Notes: generated from the letters alone by a model not told the origin. A stretch of 64,000 nt of DNA from Bacteroidota bacterium (GCA_016717725.1 JADKFA010000015.1:21831-85830); one strand, 5' to 3'. Numbered from the stretch's first letter, positions 42,230-52,050 are shown. Translations and numbers: made by a program.

Positions 42230-43570
42230 ATGGCGCAGGAAGAACTTAAAATGCCCAAAATGGGCGAAAGTGTACACGAAGCAACTATCATTCGTTGGCT
42301 TAAGAATGAAGGCGAAATGGTAGAAGCCGATGAAACCTTGTTAGAAATTGCTACTGATAAGGTTGATTCTGAGGTACCTTCCACAGCAGCAGGAATTCTT
42401 GTGAAGAAGCTTTTTAATGATGGAGATGTGGTCCAAGTAGGAACAGCCATCGCCATTATTTCTACCGATGGATCGGCTCCGAGCCCAAGTTCGAACGGAT
42501 CTGTAAAGGCGGAAAGTCTGGCACCTTCTCCTACCCCAGTCATGACCGCTGCTCCTGCAATGGCTATGGCATCGGCTCCAGTGGCGACAACGATTCAAAG
42601 TGATGGAAATCGATTTTATTCTCCCTTGGTACGAACCATTGCGAGTACAGAAGGAATTTCTCAAGGCGAATTAGATGCTATTGCTGGCACGGGTGCAGAA
42701 GGAAGAGTGACGAAGAAAGACATCTTAGTCTTTGTGGACTTGAAGAAAAAAGGAGGCGCTCCAGCTCCATTGCCTACTGCTGCTCCTACATCGGCACCAA
42801 CTACTGTTAGCGCTGCACCAGCTCCTTCCAACGGACAAAAGCCAAGTACATCTCTCTCTGGAGATGTTGAAATTGTGGAGATGGATCGTATGCGCAAACT
42901 GATTGCCGATCATATGGTAATGAGTAAGCATACTTCACCACACGTTACTTCCTATGTTGAAGCTGACGTAACTAATCTGGTGATGTGGAGAGAGCGCATC
43001 AAGAAATCTTTTGAGAAAAGAGAAAACGAAAAAATTACCTATACACCCATCTTCATTGAAGCCATTGCAAAAGCCATTAAGGATTTTCCAATGATTAATG
43101 TAAGTGTGGAAGGAACCAAAATTATTATCAAGAAAAATATCAATATCGGAATGGCTACGGCTCTTCCAAGCGGTAATTTGATTGTTCCAGTGATTAAGAA
43201 TGCCGATCGCCTCAATTTAATTGGAATTACAAAGGCTGTGAATGATTTAGCTGCCCGAGCCCGAGCAAATAAGCTTCAACCAGATGAAATTCAAGGTGGT
43301 ACATATACTTTAACCAACGTAGGAAGCTTTGGAAACGTGATGGGAACACCTATCATTAACCAACCTCAGGTTGCTATCATGGCGGTGGGTGCAATAAAAA
43401 AGAAGCCTGCAGTTATTGAGACGCCACAAGGAGATACCATCGGTATCAGACACATGATGTTCCTGAGTATGAGCTATGACCATCGAGTGGTAGATGGTAG
43501 TTTAGGGGGATCATTTATTCGTCGAGTTGCCGATTATTTAGAGCAATTTGACCTTAATCGTGAAATCTGA
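42230..43570 (+). CDS. Lipoyl E2 acyltransferase of a 2-oxoacid dehydrogenase
   Basis: 446 aa. Single N-terminal lipoyl domain with lipoyl-Lys44 (TDKVDSE), an Ala/Pro-rich linker, a peripheral-subunit-binding domain (about 126-166, SPLVRTIASTEG), and a catalytic domain with HRVVDG near the end. It most likely partners the fused branched-chain E1 at 28386-30386 and shuttles acyl groups to CoA. A second Ala/Pro linker lies before the catalytic domain. TAAATTTG box at 42185-42192 upstream. E1/E2 separation is common in Bacteroidota. Confidence 0.92.
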   Translation: MAQEELKMPKMGESVHEATIIRWLKNEGEMVEADETLLEIATDKVDSEVPSTAAGILVKKLFNDGDVVQVGTAIAIISTDGSAPSPSSNGSVKAESLAPSPTPVMTAAPAMAMASAPVATTIQSDGNRFYSPLVRTIASTEGISQGELDAIAGTGAEGRVTKKDILVFVDLKKKGGAPAPLPTAAPTSAPTTVSAAPAPSNGQKPSTSLSGDVEIVEMDRMRKLIADHMVMSKHTSPHVTSYVEADVTNLVMWRERIKKSFEKRENEKITYTPIFIEAIAKAIKDFPMINVSVEGTKIIIKKNINIGMATALPSGNLIVPVIKNADRLNLIGITKAVNDLAARARANKLQPDEIQGGTYTLTNVGSFGNVMGTPIINQPQVAIMAVGAIKKKPAVIETPQGDTIGIRHMMFLSMSYDHRVVDGSLGGSFIRRVADYLEQFDLNREI

Positions 43571-43592
43571 TCAGATTATTTTGGATTTGGGC

Positions 43593-43622
43593 TTGCCTAT
43601 TCAAAATAATAACCTAATTTTG
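43593..43622 (+). promoter_or_regulatory. Bacteroidota-type promoter of tRNA-Glu
   Basis: TTG (43593-43595), 19-bp spacer, TAATTTTG (43615-43622). The mature tRNA begins 30 bases downstream. This is a good fit to the TTG-N19-TAnnTTTG consensus. Confidence 0.75.
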
Positions 43623-43651
43623 CGCTCCGTTTCGTAAGAAACAAACCCCAC

Positions 43652-43727
43652 GGCCCGTTCGTCTAGGGGTCTAGGACATCTCCCTTTCACGGAGGAAACA
43701 CGGGTTCGATTCCCGTACGGGCTACCA
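43652..43727 (+). tRNA. tRNA-Glu (anticodon TTC)
   Basis: 76 nt with encoded CCA. The acceptor GGCCCGT pairs with ACGGGCT (a G-U at the first position), anticodon stem TCTCC/GGAGG-like arm around CTTTCAC loop with anticodon TTC, and T loop GGTTCGATTCC. Discriminator A, then CCA. Next to rpsT. Confidence 0.97.
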
Positions 43728-43794
43728 AGCATACCGCTCTCCGTTACAAGAGAGCACAATTTGAAAAAAAACGATTACTAAATATTTAATTCAG

Positions 43795-44049
43795 ATGGCA
43801 AATCACAAATCAGCCCAAAAGCGAATCCGTTCTAACGACTCTAAGAGAGTAAGAAATCGCTATCAAGCTAAAACAACAAGAAACTTGCTTAAGGAACTTC
43901 GCACAACGAAGGAAAAAAGCAGAGCTGTTGAATTGCTTCCTGAAGTAAGCGCTCAGTTAGATCGTCTTGCTAAGAAAAATGTTATTCATAAGAATAAAGC
44001 GGCGAATTTAAAGTCGAGCATCCAGAAGCATGTAAATGCTATGGCATAA
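43795..44049 (+). CDS. rpsT: 30S ribosomal protein bS20
   Basis: 84 aa, basic, helical. Starts MANHKSAQKRIRSN and ends KSSIQKHVNAMA, typical of bS20, which binds 16S rRNA helices 9 and 44. It could share a transcript with tRNA-Glu upstream and is closed by a strong terminator. Confidence 0.97.
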   Translation: MANHKSAQKRIRSNDSKRVRNRYQAKTTRNLLKELRTTKEKSRAVELLPEVSAQLDRLAKKNVIHKNKAANLKSSIQKHVNAMA

Positions 44050-44074
44050 TATATAGTCGTATTTAAACGACTGC

Positions 44075-44110
44075 AAACGCCTTCCATACCCTGGAAGGCG
44101 TTTTTATTTT
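44075..44110 (+). terminator. Intrinsic terminator after rpsT
   Basis: Stem AAACGCCTTCCA / TGGAAGGCGTTT with loop TACCC or similar, then TTTTTATTTT. Confidence 0.92.
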
Positions 44111-44158
44111 ATTACTTTGTTGCGGGAATTTTTCTGTGCATTTCCTTAAAACTATTTT

Positions 44159-44843
44159 ATGACATCAGTAAGTATAAAAACATGGGCGCCCGCCGAAAGA
44201 CCGAGAGAAAAACTTCAGCAGTCGGGTTCATCAACGTTAAGCGACGCAGAACTCATCGCCATCGTATTACGCAATGGCACGAAGAAGCAAACGGCGCTCG
44301 ATCTCGCTCGACTTCTTCTCTCCGCTTGCAATAACGATTTAATTGAGATGGGTCGCTCCGGCTATCAACAACTATCGCGCATTAAAGGCATCGGTCCCGT
44401 GAAAGCAGTTTCGATTGTAGCCGCCTTGGAATTAGGTCGAAGAAGTCGCTTTGCAGAGGCACGCCGCAAAGAAAAATTACATGCAGCCTCGACGCAGTTA
44501 ACTTCCTCATCCCCTACTTCGCGATCTTTCGCACGAAGAATTTTGGATCATCTTACTAAACAGAGCGAATACCATCATTGAAATTAGGCCTGTCAGTAAA
44601 GGTGGTGTGAGCGTTACGTTGGTTGATCCGAAGATTATTTTCCACGAGGCGCTACAAGCACGTGCTTCGGGTATCATTCTCAGCCATAACCATCCCAGCT
44701 CGAATCCCAAGCCTAGTGAAAGTGATATGCAACTGACCAAAAAATTAAAAGACGGAGGAAAACTGCTCGAGATCTCAATTCTTGATCATATTATCATTGC
44801 AGGTGCTAGTTTTTATAGTTTTGCAGATGAAGGAAATATTTGA
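44159..44843 (+). CDS. radC: RadC-family JAMM protein, two one-base deletions
   Basis: One gene read across three frames. The N-terminal HhH part (to KLHA) is in frame 44159. A middle piece (44485-44512) reads SLDAVNFLIP and a third frame starting near 44514 reads LLRDLSHEEFWIILL. Each junction lacks one base: a likely GCAAGC to GCAGC change near 44484, and a CCCCC to CCCC run near 44513. The JAMM part has the HNHPSSNPKPSESD motif, so a metal-dependent hydrolase fold is present. The DNA-repair role once claimed for RadC is not well supported. Confidence 0.85.
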
Positions 44844-44887
44844 AAACCTGATTTCATCAATATTTCCTATCTTCATTCATTCCATAC

Positions 44888-46235
44888 ATGGCGCAACAAT
44901 TATTAGTTTATACAGCAAAAAGTCGTCCCGACTCCGATACATCTTCGACCTTATGCTTCAAAATTTATTGGGATTGGAAATAACATTCACGGATAAGGCG
45001 GATGTGTTTAGTAGTCATTAGGGCCAAAGTTGAGTTATTGCGATCATCAATTAGCGGATGAACCCTTCTTCTTTGCCTCTCGAATTTTATTTGAGAAAGG
45101 AATTGAGGATCAGCAAATCAATGTGTTTGACTGGAAAGGCATTCCTGCATTTTTTGGGACACATCCAAAATATATTATTCCCTTCGACTTGTTTGCCGCC
45201 AGCTTTTATCTCGTGAGTCGTTACGAAGAATATTTACCGCATATCAAGGATGATCATATGCGATTTAGTCCGCAGCAGAGCTTGGCCTATCAGAAAAATT
45301 TCTTGAATAAGCCCTTAGTGAATATTTATGCGCAGGAGCTGAAGCAAATTCTGCAACAATATTATCCCCAGCTTCAATTTAAGGATACGCACTACCGTTA
45401 TATCTCCACCTTCGATATCGATAGCGCTTATGCTTATCATGAAAAAGGGATTGTTCGGCATTTTGGGGCTTTTGCTCTTTCCTTGTTTAAATTTAATTTT
45501 AGAAAGATTGCGGAGCGCATCAGTGTTCTCTTTGGATGGGAAAAAGATCCCTATGACACCTATGAATGGCAGCTTGAAATGAGTAAAAAGTATCACTTAA
45601 AAACTATTTACTTTTTTCTAGTGGGTGACTATGGCGAATTCGATAAAAATATTCCCTTGGAAGGAAGTCGGATTTTTCAAACGCTCATTAAAAGTATTGC
45701 TGACTATGCTGAGGTGGGCGTGCATCCCTCCTACTACAGCAATTCCAACAGAGATCAACTTCGAAAAGAAATTAAAAGATTAAATAAAGTTCTCAAGCGT
45801 CAAGTCATCAAAAGCCGCCAACATTATTTAAAAGTGACGTTCCCTGAAACGTATCGCAACTTATTAGAGAATGATATTACGGAAGACTACTCCATGGGAT
45901 ATGCCTCTGAAATTGGATTTAGAGCCAGTATTTGTACTCCCTTTAATTTTTACGATTTGGATTTAGATGTAAGTACCAAATTAAGTTTAGTACCGTTTAT
46001 GCTGATGGACGGAACGATGAAAGATTATATGAAAATGAATCCGCAAGAATCAGTACAGCGTGCAAAAGAATTGATTGACGAAGTAAAAGCAGTGAACGGA
46101 ACCTTCGTAACGTTGTGGCATAATCAAAGTGTGAACGACAAAGAAGAATGGGAAGGCTGGAGAGATGTTTACGAGCAGATTGTTGCTTATGCAGTAAAAG
46201 ATATTCCCATCAAATCGCATGCGCATGAAAAATAA
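44888..46235 (+). CDS. DUF7033-type polysaccharide deacetylase-like protein, two one-base deletions
   Basis: About 449 aa when repaired. The start MAQQLLVYTAKSRP is at 44888. The frame shifts near 44928 (CCC where CCCC gives SRPRLRYIFDL) and again near 45020 (CAT-TAG-GGC where one more base gives SSH-x-GPKLSYCDHQ). The main frame then runs to 46235. The deacetylase fold has YISTFDIDSAYAY and GVHPSYY motifs, as in polysaccharide deacetylases that remove N-acetyl groups. First of a packed group of five genes; overlaps the next by 17 bp. Confidence 0.82.
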
Positions 46236-47139
46236 ATTGATTCATGTTTTGCTAAAGAATAGTCCGGAGTGGTCGCTCGAAATGGCGAAACGGATTAAAA
46301 AATCTTTCAGAAACCACAAACTTATTCAACAACAAAAGAAAGGTGGTTTTTCAAAAGATGATTTAGTAGCTGATCTTAAAAAAATAGGAATTGTAGAGGG
46401 AGATGCCCTTTTGGTACATAGCAGTTTAAGTAAAATTGGATTTGTGCATGGCGGATCAACAGCGGTCATTCAGGCACTTCTTGAAACCATAGGTTCAACA
46501 GGAACATTACTCATGCCGTCATTTCCAGCCACAGGAAGAAACAAAGATTACTTAACTGCAAATCCCCTTTTTGACGTATTGAACACCCCTTCTGCGATGG
46601 GTATCATCACAGAAGAATTTAGAAAGATGAAAGGAGTGAAAAGAAGTTTACATCCTACCGATCCTGTTTGTGCTTTTGGTCCTTTGGCGGAGTACCTAAC
46701 GGCGACGCATCTGGGAAGAATGACACCTTATGATCAAGAATCGCCATTCAGAAAATTGGCAGAAAAGAAAGGAAAGATCTTAATGCTGGGCACAACACTC
46801 AATGGAGCAGGCACCAGTTTACATACATTAGAAGATGCGGTCGACTTCAAATACCCTGTTTACGATGATCAAATTTTTGACGTTCAACTAAAAGATGAAG
46901 TCGGACAAATTCATTATGTCCAAACCAGAGTGCACAACCCAAATTATTCAGCAAAAAGAAATTGTGATGCCTTAGTTCCTATTTTTGAAAAAGAAAATGT
47001 GCTCACCAAAGGAAAAGTGGCAGAAGCCCATACCATATTCCTCGATGCAGAAAAAATGTTAGCGGTCATGTTAAAATATTATCATGACTTTGGTGTAACC
47101 ATGTACACTCCTTACGGCGACAAAAACCAGTTGGCTTGA
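46219..47139 (+). CDS. AAC(3)-fold N-acetyltransferase family protein
   Basis: 306 aa, antibiotic N-acetyltransferase family (PF02522 type). Signature: LLVHSSLSKIGFVHGGSTAVIQ (about 73-94), TLLMPSFP, and TSLHTLEDAVDFKYPVYD. Founding members acetylate the 3-amino group of aminoglycosides with acetyl-CoA. Here it lies in an envelope-like operon, so an aminosugar substrate is more likely. Met1 and Met3 are both possible starts. The stop overlaps the next start (TGATG). Confidence 0.85.
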   Translation: MRMKNKLIHVLLKNSPEWSLEMAKRIKKSFRNHKLIQQQKKGGFSKDDLVADLKKIGIVEGDALLVHSSLSKIGFVHGGSTAVIQALLETIGSTGTLLMPSFPATGRNKDYLTANPLFDVLNTPSAMGIITEEFRKMKGVKRSLHPTDPVCAFGPLAEYLTATHLGRMTPYDQESPFRKLAEKKGKILMLGTTLNGAGTSLHTLEDAVDFKYPVYDDQIFDVQLKDEVGQIHYVQTRVHNPNYSAKRNCDALVPIFEKENVLTKGKVAEAHTIFLDAEKMLAVMLKYYHDFGVTMYTPYGDKNQLA

Positions 47140-48134
47140 TGCAAATTTACCTCACCTTTGATTATGAAATTTACTTTGGCGATCGACCCGGGACCGTAGA
47201 GAAATGCATTCTCGAACCTACTCGTATGTTGACAGAGATGGCTGACAAACACGGCGTGAAACTTTGTCAATTTGTTGACATCGGATTTTTGTTGAAGATG
47301 GAATCGGAAATGATAAAACATCCATCACTACAAAAAGATCATGCTGCACTTTGCACTCAACTGGAAACTCTTTGGAAAACAGGACACGATTTACAATTAC
47401 ATATTCATCCGCATTGGGAAGACAGTTACTTTGACGGCAATCAATGGGTATGTAAAGTAGATCGGTATAAATTGGATGATTTTTCGGATGCCGAAATTAC
47501 ATCCATTTGCCAACGTTATAAATCGCGACTCGAAGCCTTCACTGGTTCCAACGAAATTTATGCTTTTCGTGCTGGGGGTTGGTGTATACAACCGTTTTCA
47601 CGAATCAAAAAAGCATTGTATGAAAACGGAATTCGTGTCGATAGCAGTGTCTTTGCAAACGGACATTACGAATCGGATTTATATAAATACGATTTCAGAG
47701 GAGCGCCTTTAAAAAGCAAATGGAAATTTTCTGACGATCCCAATGTGGAAGATCCTGAAGGAGCATTTACAGAAATTCCCATCAGCTCCATTCACAACTC
47801 TCCTCTTTTTTACTGGAGATTATTTTTATTGGGCAGATTACATCCACACCAACACAAACCCTTAGGCGATGGTATTCCCGTTACAGCACCGGGACAACGA
47901 CTAAAAATATTAAGCCACTGGACACATAACACCGTTTCGGTTGATGGATACAATGCCAGCTTATTATGGAGAGCATTCAGACAACATAGCAAAGCAAAAA
48001 AAGAAGAGATGGTTGTCATTGGTCATCCCAAAGCGCTAAGTCGTTATGGATTAAAAACACTCGAGCAATTCATCATCGACAAAAAATCAGAACATACATT
48101 CACTACTTTTCGTGATCAAAAAAAACAATTCTGA
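47139..48134 (+). CDS. Polysaccharide deacetylase-like protein
   Basis: 331 aa from ATG 47139. Begins QIYLTFDYEIYFGDR with a D/E pair as in the NodB-like metal site, then LQLHIHPHWEDSYF, giving a candidate His-x-His pair, and YAFRAGGWC for the substrate loop. The end region HPKALSRYGL fits the family. It probably deacetylates a glycan. Overlaps both neighbours by one base, so it is translationally coupled. Confidence 0.78.
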   Translation: MQIYLTFDYEIYFGDRPGTVEKCILEPTRMLTEMADKHGVKLCQFVDIGFLLKMESEMIKHPSLQKDHAALCTQLETLWKTGHDLQLHIHPHWEDSYFDGNQWVCKVDRYKLDDFSDAEITSICQRYKSRLEAFTGSNEIYAFRAGGWCIQPFSRIKKALYENGIRVDSSVFANGHYESDLYKYDFRGAPLKSKWKFSDDPNVEDPEGAFTEIPISSIHNSPLFYWRLFLLGRLHPHQHKPLGDGIPVTAPGQRLKILSHWTHNTVSVDGYNASLLWRAFRQHSKAKKEEMVVIGHPKALSRYGLKTLEQFIIDKKSEHTFTTFRDQKKQF

Positions 48135-49048
48135 TGATTCGATTTTTGAAACGTAAGGAAATCGACATCACCAAATGGGATGAATGCATCGCACAAAGTA
48201 AAGATGCTCAAGCTTTTTATTTTTCGTGGTATTTAGATACTTGTTGTGAGCAATGGGGAGCGTTAGTTGAGGGGAATTATGAAACCGTATTTCCTTTTGC
48301 ATACAAAAATAAATTAGGGATTGAATACATCCATCAAGCCTTTTTTATTCGACATTATGGAGTCATTTCCAAAAATGAAATCACTGAAAGCAAACGTATC
48401 GAATTTTTAAATACGCTTCCCGAAGAATTCAAGTACCTCGACTTTTGCCTTCATGAAAACCATCAAGAAATTCCTGATAGCATCAAATCGGAACCAAAGA
48501 TTTATCAAAAATTATCGTTGAATGATCCCTATGAAGAAATTCGTAAAGGGTACAATGAAAATTTAGTACGCAATTTAAAAAAGGCTGAAAAGAAAAATTT
48601 GCATATCCAGAAAAACTTTGCACCTGAACTTTTAGTCGATTCATTTAAAGAACACCAGAAAATTGCTGCCGAAAAATTTAGTGATTCCGACTACCAAACA
48701 TTATTGAAGCTCATGCAGGCATCGTCGCGCCATGCTATTGGAACTTGTTGGGCGGTTCAGGATCCACAAAAAACAATATTGGCTGCTGCATTTTTCATCA
48801 AAACGGGAAAACGATATTTATATTTAAAAGGATTTTCGAGTCCAGAAGGAAGAAAACAAGGTGCCATGCATTATCTTTTCGATCAATTTATCCGCGAAAA
48901 TTCTTCACAAGATATTGATTTAGATTTCGGAGGCTCATCGGTGAAAAGTATCGCCCAATTTTTCCAAAGTTTTGGAAGCGTTGATTGTGTATATTTACGA
49001 CTTCAGATCAACCGGCTGCCCAAGGCGCTACGTTGGTTAAAGCGTTAA
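48134..49048 (+). CDS. FemAB/GNAT-like acyltransferase
   Basis: 304 aa, resembling the Acetyltransf_6/FemAB-like group. Features: FYFSWYLDTCCEQWGALVEG near 30, RNLKKAEKKNLHI (basic helix, about 145), and a GNAT core with AAAFFIKTGKRYLYLKGFS followed by GAMHYLFDQFIRENSSQDI. It may add an acyl or aminoacyl group to an envelope sugar. It starts in the stop codon of the preceding gene. Confidence 0.72.
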   Translation: MIRFLKRKEIDITKWDECIAQSKDAQAFYFSWYLDTCCEQWGALVEGNYETVFPFAYKNKLGIEYIHQAFFIRHYGVISKNEITESKRIEFLNTLPEEFKYLDFCLHENHQEIPDSIKSEPKIYQKLSLNDPYEEIRKGYNENLVRNLKKAEKKNLHIQKNFAPELLVDSFKEHQKIAAEKFSDSDYQTLLKLMQASSRHAIGTCWAVQDPQKTILAAAFFIKTGKRYLYLKGFSSPEGRKQGAMHYLFDQFIRENSSQDIDLDFGGSSVKSIAQFFQSFGSVDCVYLRLQINRLPKALRWLKR

Positions 49049-49050
49049 AT

Positions 49051-49785
49051 ATGTCGAGAATAGCATTAATTTCAGGATCAACAGGAGGACTTGGTTCCGC
49101 GCTAGCTAGAAAAATGGCAAAGGCAGGATATCGACTCGCGTTGCATTACTTCCAGCATGTTGAAGAAGCTAAAGCATTGCAGAAAGAACTTGGTGGAGAA
49201 GAAAACCATCATCAACTTTTTCAAGCGGATTTAAGAAAAGAAGAAGATGTCATTAGCATGATGAATTCCATCCGCAGAAATATGGGATCGGTAGAAGTAC
49301 TCGTCAACAATGCAGGTATACCTTTCAGCGGATTAAGTTGGAAACAAAGTTTAGAAAGTTGGCAAGAAGTATTCAATGTAAACACAACGGCTGCATGGAT
49401 GCTCAGCAAACATTGCATTCCGCAGATGCGCACCTATGAAACAGGACGCATCATTTATATCTCTTCTGTCGTTGCACATCGACCTTTAGCTGGAACATCT
49501 GCCTACGCCGCGTCTAAATCAGCGTTGGAAGGTCTCACTAGAGCACAAGCTGTCGAGTTAGCACACTTCAACATCACGGTGAACTGCATTGCGCCCGGAT
49601 ACTTCGACGCAGGGATGATACACTCGGTAGACGAACCTCTACAAGAAAAAATCAAGAGTGCTACTCCCGCATCCAGATTAGGTCACGCCGACGAATTAGC
49701 AGCAGCAACATTGTATTTATGCAGTGAAGAAGCATCATTTACAACAGGACAAATCATTCATATAAACGGAGGCTTATACATCTAA
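49051..49785 (+). CDS. SDR-family 3-oxoacyl-ACP reductase-like protein
   Basis: 244 aa from ATG 49051, two bases after the previous stop. NAD(P)-binding GSTGGLGSALA, NNAG in VLVNNAGIPFSG, catalytic Ser-Tyr-Lys in ISSVVA and AYAASK, and C-terminal GGLYI. FabG-like. Its role in this operon could be fatty acid or sugar reduction. The start at 49051 is preferred over the in-frame upstream sequence, which overlaps the FemAB-like gene. Confidence 0.9.
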   Translation: MSRIALISGSTGGLGSALARKMAKAGYRLALHYFQHVEEAKALQKELGGEENHHQLFQADLRKEEDVISMMNSIRRNMGSVEVLVNNAGIPFSGLSWKQSLESWQEVFNVNTTAAWMLSKHCIPQMRTYETGRIIYISSVVAHRPLAGTSAYAASKSALEGLTRAQAVELAHFNITVNCIAPGYFDAGMIHSVDEPLQEKIKSATPASRLGHADELAAATLYLCSEEASFTTGQIIHINGGLYI

Positions 49786-49789
49786 AATT

Positions 49790-50437
49790 ATGGTACATTT
49801 ATTAAGCGAAGGAAATTCTATCATCAACCAATTTATTGCTGAACTCAGAAATGTAGACGTGCAAAAAGATCGTATGCGTTTCCGTAGAAACTTAGAACGC
49901 ATTGGAGAAATTGCTGCTTTAGAAATTTCAAAAAAACTTCCGTATCATATGGTGGAAGTGGTTACTCCCTTAGGAATTGCTAATATTTCACTGATGTCGG
50001 AGCAACCCATTGTTGGAACCATTTTAAGAGCTGGATTACCTTTACATCAAGGTATCTTAAATTATTTTGATCAGGCCGATAATGCATTTATTTCTGCTTA
50101 CAGAAAACATCATAAAGATGGATCGTTCGATATTCATTTAGATTATATCAGCAGTCCTCCTATTGTTAATCGCATTCTAATCATAGCAGATCCGATGCTA
50201 GCCACTGGATCATCCATGGTTACAACGTACCGTGCCATCGCCGAAAGAGGTAAGCCTAAGCATACGCATATTGTGGCCGCGGTGGCGAGCACACAAGGTG
50301 TTGAGTATTTGAAAAAAAATATGCCAGCTGAAGTTGATATTTGGGTTGGCGTTATTGATGACGAGTTAACCGCACAAGCTTATATTGTTCCAGGCTTAGG
50401 TGATGCTGGTGATTTGGCTTATGGAGAAAAAGAATAA
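49790..50437 (+). CDS. upp: Uracil phosphoribosyltransferase
   Basis: 215 aa. It salvages uracil to UMP with PRPP. PRPP loop IADPMLATGSSM, and C-terminal uracil-binding PGLGDAGDLAYG. It begins 4 bp after the SDR stop, so it may be in the same operon although its role is unrelated. Confidence 0.95.
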   Translation: MVHLLSEGNSIINQFIAELRNVDVQKDRMRFRRNLERIGEIAALEISKKLPYHMVEVVTPLGIANISLMSEQPIVGTILRAGLPLHQGILNYFDQADNAFISAYRKHHKDGSFDIHLDYISSPPIVNRILIIADPMLATGSSMVTTYRAIAERGKPKHTHIVAAVASTQGVEYLKKNMPAEVDIWVGVIDDELTAQAYIVPGLGDAGDLAYGEKE

Positions 50438-50563
50438 TGAGCATCTCTCAAAACTCTGGATACTTCGTTTTACCTCGTCTGCGTGGTTTTGAGAATTGCC
50501 CTACTATTACCTCATCACTTTTCAATTGAATTTACAGAGATAGCCAAGAAGGAATAAAAATAG

Positions 50564-51136
50564 ATGATCGAGTTCTGGAAAATCGTTCAAGTCATACTTT
50601 TAAGCAGCGTAAAATTCGTAGCGGGTCCAGCTTTTGCCTATTACAATAAACAGCATGAATTCACATTACCCGAGACGGTAATATACTGTGTGATTGGTGG
50701 AATGTTAGGGGTGGTTGTCTTTTCGTATCTCTCAAAACCCTTCTTTAGATTGGAGCATTGGCTCTTTAGAAAATACAGAAAATGGCGACAAAAACCAAGA
50801 ATTTTCTCAAAGCCCAAAGTAGATTTAGATGGAAATTTCATTGTGAATTACGAGTATCTTGACAAAGACGAGAAGCGAAAAGTTTTCACCAAAAAAAACC
50901 GACGCATCGTGCGAATTTGGAAAAAATATGGACTCATGGGAATTGCCATCGTTACTCCCATCTTCCTTTCCATTCCCATTGGAACCATCATTGCAAATAG
51001 TTTAGAAGAAAGAAAAAAGAAAATTCTACTATACATGTTCTTCTCTATACTTTTTTGGTCGGTCGCCATGATCACTGTATTTGAATTACTCCACGTAGCC
51101 AGTATAAAAGATTTACAAGAGCAAGTTATTCCATGA
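50564..51136 (+). CDS. Small integral membrane protein
   Basis: 190 aa. Four hydrophobic stretches: about 5-25, 37-57, 122-145 and 155-178, separated by a very basic cytosolic loop (WLFRKYRKWRQKPRIF and RKVFTKKNRRIVRIWKK). It resembles small multidrug-export-like or SNARE-associated membrane proteins but I cannot name the family. Stop overlaps the next gene by 4 bp (ATGA). Confidence 0.7.
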   Translation: MIEFWKIVQVILLSSVKFVAGPAFAYYNKQHEFTLPETVIYCVIGGMLGVVVFSYLSKPFFRLEHWLFRKYRKWRQKPRIFSKPKVDLDGNFIVNYEYLDKDEKRKVFTKKNRRIVRIWKKYGLMGIAIVTPIFLSIPIGTIIANSLEERKKKILLYMFFSILFWSVAMITVFELLHVASIKDLQEQVIP

Positions 51137-51834
51137 GCCAAAAATACAGTCACCTCTACTTCGATTTAGACCACACCTTGTGGGATACCGATCGCAATGC
51201 GGAAGAAAGTTTGAGTGAGATATTTGATGAATTAAAACTCGCCCAAAAAGGCGTTCCCGACTTTGATACTTTTCACGTCCAATACAAACAACATAACGAA
51301 CGATTGTGGGGATTGTATTCGGATAACAAAGTGGGCAAAGATGCGGTTCGACTTCATCGCTTTGTTCATACTTTGCAAGATTTCGATATTCATGACGATG
51401 CTATTGCCAATTCATTGGCTGATGCTTTTGTGATGCGAACACCGCACAAACAATATTTAATTCCAGGAACCATTGAATTATTAGATGCACTTCATACCAA
51501 ATTTTCATTGAACATTATTACCAATGGATTCAAAGAAGCACAACATGTGAAGATGAATTCATCGGGATTAAAAAAATATTTTGATACGGTATTTGTCTCT
51601 GAAGAAGTGGGTGTACACAAACCGGACCCTAAAATTTTTCATCATGCCGTAGAACATTCGGGCGCTAAAAATATTTCACACTGTATGATGATTGGAGATA
51701 CTTATCAAACCGATGTTTACGGTGCCTTAAATGCGGGAATGACGGCGGTTCACTTTGCACCACATGGGAATGAGAAGCATAAAGAACCGGTGATTACGAT
51801 TCGGAGTTTGATGGAGCTGCTGGAATATGTTTGA
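51133..51834 (+). CDS. YjjG-family HAD nucleotidase
   Basis: 233 aa HAD-like phosphatase. Motif I FDLDHTLWDTD, motif II IITNGF, motif III HKPDPKIF, motif IV IGDTYQTD. YjjG relatives remove phosphate from pyrimidine nucleotides, including damaged ones. ATG overlaps the previous stop (ATGA). Confidence 0.9.
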   Translation: MSQKYSHLYFDLDHTLWDTDRNAEESLSEIFDELKLAQKGVPDFDTFHVQYKQHNERLWGLYSDNKVGKDAVRLHRFVHTLQDFDIHDDAIANSLADAFVMRTPHKQYLIPGTIELLDALHTKFSLNIITNGFKEAQHVKMNSSGLKKYFDTVFVSEEVGVHKPDPKIFHHAVEHSGAKNISHCMMIGDTYQTDVYGALNAGMTAVHFAPHGNEKHKEPVITIRSLMELLEYV

Positions 51835-51965
51835 TGTTAGATTTTAGATTTTAGATTTTAGATGTTAGATTTTAGATGTTAGATTTTAGATTTTAGATGT
51901 TAGATGTTAGTTGTTAGTTGTTAGTTGTTAGATGTTGGATGTTAGATGTTGGATTGTTAGCTGCT
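51835..51965. repeat. TTAGATTT/TTAGATGT microsatellite
   Basis: About 130 bp of TTAGATTT- and TTAGATG-type words repeated directly after the YjjG stop, with TTGTTAG variants. It looks like slippage and marks the start of a non-coding, decayed stretch to 52.7 kb. Confidence 0.85.
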
Positions 51966-52050
51966 GGCTTCTTTGTTAAAGCCTAAAATATTATTTAGAC
52001 CCCGCGCCCACCGCGCCTCCGCCGCGTTCCCCGCGTTTAAACTGTCAGTT

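Noticed and set aside
46219..47139. Aminoglycoside resistance gene
   Set aside because: Only the fold supports this; the operon points to an envelope substrate and no mobile element is adjacent.
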